DNA of 64,000 bases from Plenodomus lindquistii (lineage: Eukaryota; Ascomycota; Dothideomycetes; Pleosporales; Leptosphaeriaceae): assembly GCA_025504975.1 (NCBI GenBank), contig JANUWI010000001.1, forward strand, positions 4,836,001 to 4,900,000. The letters run 5' to 3'. This document shows positions 1 to 9,120 of this stretch, piece after piece. The notes under the pieces are model-generated. The model ran no database searches, had not been told where the DNA came from, and saw nothing but the letters and a program-made list of their open reading frames with translations. The position numbers and the translations under genes are program-made. Each line of letters begins with the position of its first letter. The first letter of the stretch is position 1.

Positions 1-1
1 G

Positions 2-1477
2 TATCTCGTTCGCCTTCTTGAGAACTTGCACCGCCTCATACCATACATGGTCATCAAGCAGACGCTTCGCGTCGGAAACGCAGCGACCATGATCAACGGC
101 ATGGTAAGGCTGATACTGGCCAAGCTTTCTGTCACAGCCATGACCAACTGGATTGGTCTCACAAACAACACAAACGATGGTATGAATTTGCTACAGCAGA
201 TAATGTCGACCATATTGGCGTGGGACACATCCGAATTTCAAAAGAGAGCTTCGAAGCTCGAATCTTCCCGCGATGCACCCGACAAAAAGGTCTTCAAGGC
301 AGTCAAGACGTTTGTGTACGCACCACGAGGCAAGCATGAGGCTGCGCGAAGTCAATCGATATCTGAGTCAAAGTCAATTGTGGCTGTCATTCTTGAGACA
401 GCAGATCCACCTTACAAGATTGACGCCGAATCACTCAACGAGCATCAACACAGCGTCGCCATGGAATACTTCAGTACATATCTCTCCATACGAGATCGTG
501 AAGAACTCACTAAAATCCTGTGCAAGCTAAATCCAGACATACTTACCTCGGCAGTGCGAGAGGCGGTATCAGCTATGGATCCCCTCATTCGCGCCATACA
601 CAACGCCGTTGATTTATCAGGTACTGTCACCGACGCTGAAGCCTTCCTGACCGACCTCATTAAAACGTCAAAACCAAAGAAGACCACTGGTCGCAGAAGC
701 AGAGAGGCGTCGCGATCGCGTCCCAGCTCTCCCGGCCCAGCCAGCATTACTGACCAAGACACTAGCGAAGTCCCAACTGTAGAAGACTTCGTTCAACTAC
801 TCCGCAGACATGCTCCCTCTCTGCACAAGTTCCTCCATCAAGTCACCAAAAACGCACCTGACCTTGCAAATGACTACCTCGTGTACGCTAAGCGCATCTT
901 TTCGGAGTACAGGGTCGATGCTGCCGCCAAAGCAGCAGAAGAGCGTGGCGAAGGTGGTGCAGGCAATATGACAGCTCCTCTGCATGCTTTATTCTCTAGC
1001 TTGTCAAATGAGAAGCAAGAAGAGCTAAAGAAGCTGCTGGATAAACACGAGACCCATCTCCAAACACTAAAGGGAACATCACAATCACGCCTCGAGTCCA
1101 TAATGTCATCTTCGCCCACGAGCAAATCTGCACAGAAGGGCTCAACCCATGGCCCAGGCATGTACCTCAGTCGGTGGAATTCGCTACTCGATTCTACGCT
1201 TATAACGCCGGCGACGATTCATGGGCCGGTGCGAAAAGGTTGGGAGGTGAAAGGAGAGCTGGATGGCAAAGGACTGAAGACAAATTCCGCGTTATTGACT
1301 GCGGGCAAGCGAGACAAGGCGTCAGCGATGATGGCTAATGGCACGGGCGATCGGGTAGATCAAAAGGAGAGGAAGAGAGATGGAGAAGAAGAAGAAAGTA
1401 TGATGGGCGTTTGGGAGGGCATGAGGGATGGGTGGGTTGGCGTGTGCCGCGCATTGGAGATCATGGGTCCGGACTGA
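2..1477 (+). CDS. PXB/DUF3818 (Lec1-like) protein, 3' end only
   Basis: The frame is open to the left edge, so the 5' end, where a PX domain would be expected, lies outside the window; 491 codons and a TGA are visible. The N-terminal visible part (IPYMVIKQTLRVGNAATMIN, then LILAKLSVTAMTNWIG) and the helical stretch after it resemble the DUF3818/PX-associated region of fungal proteins such as yeast YPR097W (Lec1), which bind phosphoinositides or lipid. The middle holds a basic Ser/Pro-rich linker (about codons 225-250). A second helical block follows (EDFVQLLRRHAPSLHKFLHQ), and the tail is charged (KERKRDGEEEES). No membrane span or signal is seen. A lipid-transport or membrane-contact role is known for the family only; nothing here proves it. 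The family call rests on remembered motifs. Confidence 0.7.
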   Translation, partial: YLVRLLENLHRLIPYMVIKQTLRVGNAATMINGMVRLILAKLSVTAMTNWIGLTNNTNDGMNLLQQIMSTILAWDTSEFQKRASKLESSRDAPDKKVFKAVKTFVYAPRGKHEAARSQSISESKSIVAVILETADPPYKIDAESLNEHQHSVAMEYFSTYLSIRDREELTKILCKLNPDILTSAVREAVSAMDPLIRAIHNAVDLSGTVTDAEAFLTDLIKTSKPKKTTGRRSREASRSRPSSPGPASITDQDTSEVPTVEDFVQLLRRHAPSLHKFLHQVTKNAPDLANDYLVYAKRIFSEYRVDAAAKAAEERGEGGAGNMTAPLHALFSSLSNEKQEELKKLLDKHETHLQTLKGTSQSRLESIMSSSPTSKSAQKGSTHGPGMYLSRWNSLLDSTLITPATIHGPVRKGWEVKGELDGKGLKTNSALLTAGKRDKASAMMANGTGDRVDQKERKRDGEEEESMMGVWEGMRDGWVGVCRALEIMGPD

Positions 1478-1976
1478 GTATCACTGAGGGGACCCACATG
1501 GTGGCGTTGAACTGTATGTATGGCACGAAATCGACACTACGTATTGATATGAACCAGGTGCCACGATATGATCCCGAGTCTCATTTCTCTCCAGTCGCTG
1601 GTTTTGGCGTGGGTGTGGGAACGTGTAGCAGTGGTGCTAAGGTCTCCGAGCAATGGTTATAATGAGCGCTTTTCCTTCCTTCTTTTACTTGATCGTCTTC
1701 TGTTGTTGTTGAGGTGGCACTCACAATGCTATTGTCTCCAGATATTCCCGTGTTGTCCCCATTGTTTCGTTATAAAGGCCGTGGCCACCCGCACAATGTT
1801 TGCCGCTCTCTTTGGCCGCCAAACCTCTTAACAGGATGCAATCATTCTCATCCCGCCTTGAATATCATTACAGGTTGAGAGTCTTGAACAAAAATAACCC
1901 AAGCCGAGTCTACGATTCTTTTTACTATATCAACATCGTCTTTCGGCATCGCCATATTCAAGTTTTACCCTTTACA
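1478..1976. other. Intergenic, 499 bp
   Basis: This stretch holds the 3' flank of the PXB gene and the promoter of the kinase-like gene. The kinase frame is open back to an ATG at 1800, but the intervening 59 codons look like leader sequence and are not used here. No other feature is seen. Confidence 0.6.
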
Positions 1977-3668
1977 ATGGCGAACGACCTGACCCGTCCC
2001 TACGCAACAGGGAAGGGATACTACGAGGGTGCTTGGCGTCGCGCTCTAAAACAGCAGTACCCTAACTGGTCAAGTTCATGGTACCAGAATACTGTTACAC
2101 GCCTTTGGCGGAGTCGTACGCATGCGGAGCATGCAGCTTGCGTGGCGTTGGCAACTTCCGGCAGTTTGAGACTGCCTCCTATAGACATATCAATCATGCC
2201 GACTAGGCCTGCCAGGAAAAATGCGAGGCCGTTAATAAGGCCTGGAGGTGTTTCGGCCCCAAAAGTAAACACCACTAACTTCCCCTTCTGGCCACAAACC
2301 GGCACCCACAACGCTCAAATTCCAAACCATGATGCATCGATCAACGAAGTATTTGGGGCTGGCACCCTGCTCCCCGATCCGGCTGATGGTACATGGGAGG
2401 GTGCCCGCAAGCTCGGTGCAGGAGCATATGGGAAAGTATATCTCTGGGTCAAGACTGACGACAACAACAATGTTGTTGATCGCATGGCCATCAAAGACTT
2501 CAAAAACATGCGCCACAAGGAATGGACCAACCCCGTAGCATGGCGCGATAACCTGCCTAGAGAAATCGCCGTTGGGGAACGTCTCACAGCACAGGGCCAT
2601 GCAGGCATTGCACGCCTCCGGGGCTACAGACTGAACATGGGCGAGCGCAGATATCGGCAGTACTTGGACTTCTCCGACTTCCACGACCTGTACAGAGTCT
2701 TGTTCCCATATGTGCAAGATCATCACCCTGAAGTTCGAGATGGCGCACAAACAATCCCAGAGCCATTCATCTGGTACGTTTTCCGGTCCCTCCTCGACGC
2801 CCTGTTCGTCTTCCGTGACGGAAACAATCAACCTCTCACCAACGGTGATCACTGGAAGCCAATCGTCCACTTAGATTTGACCCTGAACAACATCTTCGTC
2901 ATGCCCGCAGTTGACGATGATGGAAACGCAATCCACCCAGACTATGGTAGACCCTGGCCAGCCGCAGCCCGTAACAAGACCGTCGACGTGTTCCAGACAC
3001 ACTGGCCACGCCTCCAGATCGGAGACTTCGATAAATCAATGTTTCCCCTTCAGGACACCACTGACCCCGCGAACCCTGATGCATACGCTGACAACCCAGG
3101 GCAATACATCATGCGTGGCCATCCATTGACCCAAGATGATGGCGGTGGCCGCTATCCGCCCGAACTTTTCGAAGAATATTATCGCCGCCAACCCGGACCG
3201 CCCCAGCCTCTCACATCTGCATCAGATGTCTGGGCACTAGGACAGGTGCTGTGGCCTTTGCTCACGAATTTTATACATGGTTCTGACTGGCGCCCGCGCT
3301 GGGAGCTGGATCCCATCATCCTCAAAGATGATGAACGCGATCATCCTGACAGTGCAAGATATTTCATCTGTAACGGGCATATGTATGGCGACCAGGATCT
3401 CGACGAACACTTGTTTCGAGATGGGTCCATCGGCGGTAGCTATAGTGACGATCTGAAGAGGGCTGTCAGGGCTTGCTTGAGATGGGATCCTGCCACACGG
3501 CCTGGACTAGAAGGCTTAAGGAATTTGGTCAACAGGGCGACGCGGACCGCAGGGCCGGGTTTGGTGGGCGCAGATGGTGGACGGTTGAGGCTTCGGGTCC
3601 CGGCGGATCTTGAGGAGCATTTTGTGGGGGCGAAAAGACACCCCACAGTAGTGAAGATGGAGCCATGA
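1977..3668 (+). CDS. Divergent protein kinase-like protein
   Basis: Single-exon gene of 563 codons. The start at 1977 is preferred over an in-frame ATG at 1800 because the context (TTTACAATGG) is good and the protein then begins MANDLTRPYATGKGYYEG. The kinase fold starts near residue 140 with a glycine loop (KLGAGAYGKVYLW) and a VAIK-like lysine (MAIKDF). The catalytic loop reads HLDLTLNN, keeping Asp and Asn but replacing the usual Arg of HRD by Leu. The metal loop reads IGDFDKS, so DFG has become DFD. SASDVWALGQVLWPLL matches subdomain IX. Insertions are long, as in the lineage-specific Ser/Thr kinase-like families of Pleosporales. The changes leave it unclear whether it phosphorylates proteins or acts as a pseudokinase. 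No signal peptide or membrane span is seen. Confidence 0.8.
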   Translation: MANDLTRPYATGKGYYEGAWRRALKQQYPNWSSSWYQNTVTRLWRSRTHAEHAACVALATSGSLRLPPIDISIMPTRPARKNARPLIRPGGVSAPKVNTTNFPFWPQTGTHNAQIPNHDASINEVFGAGTLLPDPADGTWEGARKLGAGAYGKVYLWVKTDDNNNVVDRMAIKDFKNMRHKEWTNPVAWRDNLPREIAVGERLTAQGHAGIARLRGYRLNMGERRYRQYLDFSDFHDLYRVLFPYVQDHHPEVRDGAQTIPEPFIWYVFRSLLDALFVFRDGNNQPLTNGDHWKPIVHLDLTLNNIFVMPAVDDDGNAIHPDYGRPWPAAARNKTVDVFQTHWPRLQIGDFDKSMFPLQDTTDPANPDAYADNPGQYIMRGHPLTQDDGGGRYPPELFEEYYRRQPGPPQPLTSASDVWALGQVLWPLLTNFIHGSDWRPRWELDPIILKDDERDHPDSARYFICNGHMYGDQDLDEHLFRDGSIGGSYSDDLKRAVRACLRWDPATRPGLEGLRNLVNRATRTAGPGLVGADGGRLRLRVPADLEEHFVGAKRHPTVVKMEP

Positions 3669-3843
3669 GGGCCCTAAATTCTGTTACTACTTCCGTTTAG
3701 GTCAACTTCAGGTATGTTCGTAGTGTTATAAGCAATGTTGAAGGTGTATAGGGCGTGATACAAATAGCAAGATTCCACACTTTTTGGCTCTGTACGCCCC
3801 TTCGATGCCGTTTTTTCGAGTACCCGAAGCTGCGGGAAGACCC

Positions 3844-3860
3844 GTAGGCGTTACGCCTAC
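3844..3860. repeat. Perfect inverted repeat, 7-bp arms
   Basis: GTAGGCG and CGCCTAC flank the 3-nt loop TTA, about 175 bp downstream of the kinase-like stop codon. It can form a small GC-rich hairpin in RNA or DNA. Its role, if any, is unknown. Confidence 0.6.
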
Positions 3861-5636
3861 TTTTCAGAGCGCGTGCAGTCCCTGTGACAGTGCTGATAGC
3901 GTTGGTGGCAGTCGTTGGTGATAACACAATCTAAGCCCGGTTTCTTGACTTCGAAGACGACAACACTGATATTGACTGTCGCCACCCGACCCAGGTGACG
4001 AGTCCGGGTCTGAAATCTCTATCCCAGAGACACTGACACGATAGACCAGCAGGGATGCATCGGACTTCAGGCTTTCTTGTGATCTTGCGTTTAACACACT
4101 CACTACAAGGTGATGACTTCGTAGGTGTAGTCTTGATATCCAGTGCCCTCTATCCATTTCCCCCGTGAAAATGGAAGACAAGGGGACATATAGTAATGTA
4201 CGATCGTTGGAGTTCCCACCACGAGGCAGCAACAGTAGGTTATATAGTCCCCCAGGACACACTGGACATATCGCTCTCGTATCCTTCGTTGTCACTACCC
4301 TATTCTGCACCTGCCGGTTGAGAGTCCCAACAAATGGAGAAGTATTACAAGCATCTCCAAATTTACTAGGCCATGACCCACGCTAGCTGCCGCTGTTCCC
4401 GTTGCCTGTTTCCCGTTGCCTACCGGATATTTCATTTCGCTTGGCCAGGCGCTAGGCTGTAATGTCAAGGTCCAAAGGCGCATGAATGAGGTCCACTGGT
4501 GTTTCGTTTGATTCAAACAAAGGTGGGGTGCTCCGCGAAGTGCAACAATTTAGTCCAATCGAACATAGCCACAGACAGGGGTGCTGTCGAGTTTTGAAGG
4601 ACCCATTCCGAAGACAGCGTCTTAGCTTGCATGCATTGAATGAAGGCGCACATGACATCGACAGCGTGCCGTGGCGGCCCGTGATTCATGTGCGTGGAAG
4701 CGACGAAGCGTCATGTTCACAGTGGTGGAGCCGCGCGCTATGTGTGGCCCACATCGTATGGAGCGTGAAACAATCGAAGCGTTTAACGAATCAACACCAC
4801 GATTGATGTTGGCACCACCGCTTTTCTGCTGCGGGTAGATGAGCATGCTCAACATGGACACTACGAAACTCCATTGAATGCAGCGCAGACCTTGACGTTA
4901 TCGTGTTGTCGAAAGGAATATGCTGGCGTGCTGTTATGGTGTATAGTTGCAGTCTAGACGGATTGAAGCTAGCGCACCGAAGGTCTGGATCCTACGTTTG
5001 TCGTGCTGCAGCTCCTGAGTCCTGAGACCTTGACTCTGCACCCACGACAGGCACATTGTAATTACACTGTACCAGGCATGGTCGGACGTCCTCAATTATG
5101 TAAATGACGGTATAAATCTCTCCGATCTTTTACTACGGAGAGCTAGCCTATTACCATGTCAAGTAATTAGTGGGGCCTCTTTGCGTCAGTTATGTCAGGC
5201 GCTTGGGGCAATGAACCACTCCTGCACTGTACACAGTGTATTTGCACCACGTTCGTGTAGCTTCTCGAATGCATACAGAGGGTGCCGATCATCATTAACA
5301 AGAGTCGGTGACCACTGTCAATACCAGGACGATTCTGGTTCCATCGATCCTGCGACCGCATTGCAGCTCCTCTCATTCGCGTTGAAGTTTCATCGGTACA
5401 CACCATGCCTGCGTCGATCAGGAACTGACTCCAGTTCTCCTGCTTTACCGCCAGGACTGGACGCCACGCCACGAAAGAAGCAATGCGCCGACCGCAACCG
5501 AGTTCCAGAACCCTGGTTTGACAGTGTTCAGGCTTCAGGTTCACCGCAATGGTGCTGTTTCGAATCTGAGCTCCGCTTGGTTGACATGTGTGCTGTGTAG
5601 AACAATGGACCTTGTTTCATTTCGAGTGTTCACGGG

Positions 5637-5642
5637 TATAAA
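5637..5642 (+). promoter_or_regulatory. TATA box of the AA9 gene
   Basis: TATAAA lies about 196 bp upstream of the AA9 start codon and is followed by pyrimidine-rich sequence, as usual for a strongly transcribed secreted-enzyme gene. The position suits a 5' leader of about 160 nt. No transcript data support it here. Confidence 0.45.
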
Positions 5643-5837
5643 GTCAGCCTCGCGCTCGACGATACATCTTTCCTCATCACACATTCATTCAGTCTACTTG
5701 ACAGTCCAATCACTTCACTTTCGCTTTTTCATACTCGCTTGACGCGATTCACATTCTCTTAAATTCTTCGTTGATCTCGAAGCATATCCTTGAACGCATT
5801 TTTCATCACACAAACAATCCAACCCACCAACTCAACA

Positions 5838-6905
5838 ATGTCTTCCAAGATCCAAGTCGCAGCCCTCCTCGGAGCTCTTGTCTCCTCCGTCAAGGCCCAC
5901 GGTATCCTTTCGGCCATTGAGGTCGACGGCACCGCATTCACTGCCTACAACCCTTCGTTCTCGTACCAGACTCCTCCCCCTGAGGTCATCGAATGGTCCT
6001 GCCCAGAATGCCAGGACAACGGCTTCGTCGACCCCTCCATGTACACCGACGTGACCAAGATTGCCTGTCACAAGGACGCCACCGCCGGTGCTAAGGTCGC
6101 CACCGTCAAGGCTGGAGGATCGGTCGAGATTCAGTGGAGCACCTGGCCCGAATCCCACGTCGGTCCCGTCATTGACTACCTCGCGCCCGTCGCCGACGCT
6201 ACCGCTGCTACCTCCAAGGACCTTGAGTTCTTCAAGATCGATGAGGCTGGCTACACTGCCGGTGAGTGGGCTGCCACCAAGCTCCTCAACAACAACCTCA
6301 CCTGGTCTGTCACCATCCCCGAGAACATCAAGGCTGGCGACTACGTTCTCCGCCACGAGATCATTGCTCTGCACTCCGCTGGCCAGGAGAACGGTGCTCA
6401 GAACTACCGTAAGTATTGCCTCTTCCTTCTTTGCCACTACATTGCTAATTGACATCCAGCCAAATGCATTAACCTGAAGGTTGAGGGTGCTGGAACCGAG
6501 ACTCCCGCTGGTGTTACCGCTGACAAGCTCTACACCCCCGACGATGCCGGTATCAAGGTCAACATCTACGGCGCAGACCTCACTAGCTACAAGATCCCCG
6601 GCCCTGCTCTCTTCAGCGGTGCCAGCTCCGGCTCCGGTGCCCCAGCTGGTAACGACACCGCTGCCCCTGTCGCCTCCAGCACTCCCGCTGCCTCCCCCGT
6701 TGTCCAGAACAACGCTGTCTCCAGCGCTGTTGCTACCCCTACTCCTTCCGCTGCCGCTGGTCCCAGCGCCCCTCTCACCACTGGCGGTGCCAGCATCGCC
6801 GACAAGGAGTTCACTCTTGACACCTTCATTGCGTGGCTCGAGGAGAAGGCTGGCTCTGCCCCCAGCCAGAAGGTCCGCCGCCACGCCCGTTCTTTCCGCG
6901 GTTAA
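5838..6905 (+). CDS. Secreted AA9 lytic polysaccharide monooxygenase
   Basis: Two exons (5838-6408 and 6460-6905) joined over a 51-nt intron (GTAAGT...CCAG) give 338 residues. The start at 5838 is chosen over an in-frame ATG at 5790 because it begins a clean signal peptide of 20 residues ending SSVKA. The mature protein then starts at His21 (HGILSAIEVDG), the N-terminal copper ligand of this family. The second ligand is His107 in WPESHVGPV, and Q188-N-Y190 fits the axial Tyr and its Gln partner. AA9 enzymes oxidise C1 or C4 of cellulose or related glucans outside the cell. After the catalytic domain comes a Ser/Ala/Thr/Pro-rich linker, then a charged tail (DKEFTLDTFIAWLEEKAG, ending RRHARSFRG). 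No CBM1 is visible. The intron falls exactly inside the QNY-PKC motif, which confirms the join. Confidence 0.93.
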
Positions 6906-7466
6906 ATTTGCGGGGATGACTATCAAACGTGGTGTATGATTGCGATTTTAACAATGGCGGAAAAGTCTAATGCGCGCTTTTCGCAAGACATGATGGTTGG
7001 CTGATCGGAGATGATGATAGCGTTCTTCACTTCTTGTACCTATATTGCTTTGAGTCGCTTTGGCTCCTTGCATCCTTAGAATGAAATGTGTTTCTACAAC
7101 CAAGCATAGTCTCCATTGCTGATGATGTCGTGATACGTGACTGTGAGCTAATCGTCGGATTTTGGTGGTTGCATTTGAACATCCAATGTTCGAGGCAAGC
7201 AGTTATACGATGCGTTAATCATTTCCGAGTTGCCAATGTTATGGTTTTCTCCGCTGATGCTGTAGAGGGGCTCCAAAGTTCGTGGTGTGCGGGTCGAGCA
7301 TGGTTTGTTAGGCTATGCTAGTGTATGTACCCCGCCCACGAATTCGCTCACTGATTCGCCCCTTGAAAGAACAAACTTACGTAGCAAAACTTTCACTCAA
7401 CAGTCATAGGAAGTTTGACCAGACACAAAGGGTCATACCCTTGTGAAATCATTGTACAATATGAAC
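6906..7466. other. Intergenic between AA9 and tRNA-Glu
   Basis: This is the AA9 3' flank, followed by unremarkable sequence with no credible gene. An 83-codon minus-strand open frame over the tRNA gene is only the antisense reading of the tRNA. Confidence 0.5.
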
Positions 7467-7474
7467 TATATAAA
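7467..7474 (+). promoter_or_regulatory. Upstream TATA element of tRNA-Glu
   Basis: TATATAAA ends 26 nt before the first base of the tRNA gene. An upstream TATA at about this distance is known for RNA polymerase III genes in fission yeast and other ascomycetes, where it helps place TFIIIB. Assignment rests on spacing alone. Confidence 0.5.
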
Positions 7475-7500
7475 CCCCTTCTTCCTCATCAACACCACAA

Positions 7501-7582
7501 TCCGAATTGGTCTATCGGCTAGGATTGCCCGCTTTCATTCACTGATAACCGGGCCGGGCCGGGTTCGACTCCCGGATTCGGA
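7501..7582 (+). tRNA. tRNA-Glu (anticodon UUC) with an 11-nt intron
   Basis: All arms can be paired by eye. The acceptor stem is TCCGAAT with ATTCGGA (7/7), and the anticodon stem GCCCG pairs with CGGGC (5/5). The T stem CCGGG pairs with CCCGG around TTCGACT, and the variable loop is 4 nt. The anticodon TTC sits at 7534-7536 in the loop C-T-TTC-A. Eleven extra bases (about 7538-7548) directly after position 37 mark a canonical nuclear tRNA intron and leave a mature body of 71 nt. The internal B box GGTTCGACTCC (7562-7572) is perfect, and the D-arm A box is close to consensus. The D stem relies on G-U pairs and is the weakest arm. Confidence 0.92.
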
Positions 7583-8982
7583 ATCCGTTTCTTTTTGGCA
7601 TTTTTGAGCCTGTTGGCTGGTAGTTGTGGTATGGTGTGAAGGTGTGGACAGGGGTAGCTAAACATTCCACTCTCGAGTTCGAAATGCCTTGTTTTTGGGC
7701 ACTGCGTATGATTCACCCATGCACAGCTTATCAGGGCAAAAAAGAAAAAAACGTGTAGCTGTATCGTCATATGCGAAATGTGTGATGGTTGATGGCTAGG
7801 GATAAGGTGTAGAAAGACAACTGTGTACGTTTTATGTCTTAACCAGCATCTTCCTTCTGTCTTATAGAATTAGAGTTTTTGCCTAATTTCGCTCTCTTTT
7901 CTTAAGGTGTATGAGTATTTACCACTTCTTACGTCCATCCCGTATGCATGTGTTTTGTTTGTTAGAGAGCCCTGCTCGACGGACTAAGCTAAAGGTGAAA
8001 CGCAGCTTCATGCTACCCTGTGAAAAATGCACTGATGATTAATACAGACAAACGACGTTTATCTAGATGTTTGAGGTAAGATAGCTACCCATTGAATTGA
8101 AAGTCAGACACTAAAATGCATTGCGACACTCGTGCAGGAATGTGCGAAAACAAAAATCTCACCAGACTTAAGACCCTGTACATAGAAGTAACATTATTGC
8201 TGTTATAGGTTCCAATTTCCCATTTTCTGGATTGAGTTGATGCAATCCCAGATTCTCACCCGCCCCCAGCCCTCGCGATACCATCAATTCCACACAACCT
8301 CGCCCCTTCCACCAATAAAAAAGAAATGCGACCAGACAAACAAAAAGCCAACAACGCCAACGCTATGAAATTCTCTCGGACGCTCGGAAATAGATACTCG
8401 GAAATTGCCTCGATGGGGTATAATCTCACTCGCACGTGATACAAAGGAGGTCGGGGTTTTCTGGAAGGAGCGGAAGGAGCGGAATGAGGAACGTGCGTCT
8501 TTCTTTCCTGCACAGCATTTCCGGTTCTGTGGACGCGCGCATCATTCCTCACGGACCACACCGAACCGTCGACCACCCGCAGGCAGCTTGAATCGTTATA
8601 CAGACTGATGATCAACCTGCGATATGAGGTACGGTCTGCACTTCGGCGGCCTGCGCGCTGAATAAGGGCCGGTATGTAAACAAGGAAATGGAGAGTCGAC
8701 AAAGGAAATTAGGATGGCCTGCTGATTGTCAGTTTCACGGCTGACGATCTTGATCTTGGTGGCACGACGGAGAAGGACGGATGGAAATATGTTTGTCTTT
8801 CTTCGTTGAGGAGAAAGAGAGGTGCGAGTTCGAGTGTCCGTTAGACTGCTGTGGCAGTGCAGACACGAAATCTGTTGCGAAACTTGGGGGGTCCAATACG
8901 AGGGCGAACATACCCAAGAAATCTTACAAGACCGGCTCGTGAAACTGTCGAACCATTTGGGATCGCGGATGGTTGCGGATCT
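7583..8982. other. Intergenic, 1.4 kb
   Basis: No gene is supported apart from the Pol III terminator at the left end. A perfect E-box CACGTG lies at 8433-8438, a possible target of factors such as the Cbf1 homologue encoded in this window. The minus-strand open frame at 8256-8702 has no family resemblance. Confidence 0.45.
7592..7596 (+). terminator. RNA polymerase III terminator
   Basis: A run of five T starts 10 nt after the tRNA 3' end, inside a T-rich stretch, which is the normal Pol III stop signal. Confidence 0.75.
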
Positions 8983-9120
8983 TCAGTCGGTTTGAATGGC
9001 GCCTGCGCCTTCGCATACGTTGCATTTGTTTGCGCCTTGCTTGCATTTGGAGCAGCCTTTGCCGTTGCAGTAGTCGCATTTGACTGTGCCGTTTCCTCTG
9101 CAGGTCGGGCAGTCCTTCAT
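8983..9120 (-). CDS. Tiny CxxCxGxG (DnaJ-type zinc finger) protein
   Basis: A 45-codon frame starts at the ATG in CGCC-ATG-AAGG and ends in TGA. It encodes spaced Cys motifs MKDCPTCRGNG, CDYCNGKGCSKC and CNVCEGAG, i.e. the CxxCxGxG pattern of the DnaJ/Hsp40 cysteine-rich domain, with eight Cys that could bind two Zn. It has no J domain, glycine-rich region or C-terminal domain. Stand-alone proteins of this kind occur in fungi, but their role is not established. The frame extends upstream to 9186, but that part (NSSPTSLNLCTTL) looks like leader. It could also be one exon of a larger gene. The motif regularity makes chance unlikely; the exact gene limits are less sure. Confidence 0.6.
   Translation of the reverse strand: MKDCPTCRGNGTVKCDYCNGKGCSKCKQGANKCNVCEGAGAIQTD

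Larger units (their letters stand above)
3669..5837. other. Gene-poor stretch, 2.2 kb
   Basis: No convincing gene. The short open frames on both strands here have no recognisable motif and no start context. The stretch contains the inverted repeat listed at 3844-3860 and the AA9 promoter at its right end. Confidence 0.5.

Noticed and set aside
5832..6926. 364-codon antisense open frame over the AA9 gene
   Set aside because: It mirrors the strong third-position C bias of the AA9 exons and has low-complexity Gly/Ser/Val composition; no motif.
8256..8702. 148-codon minus-strand frame
   Set aside because: No family motif, no splice pattern and ordinary intergenic composition.
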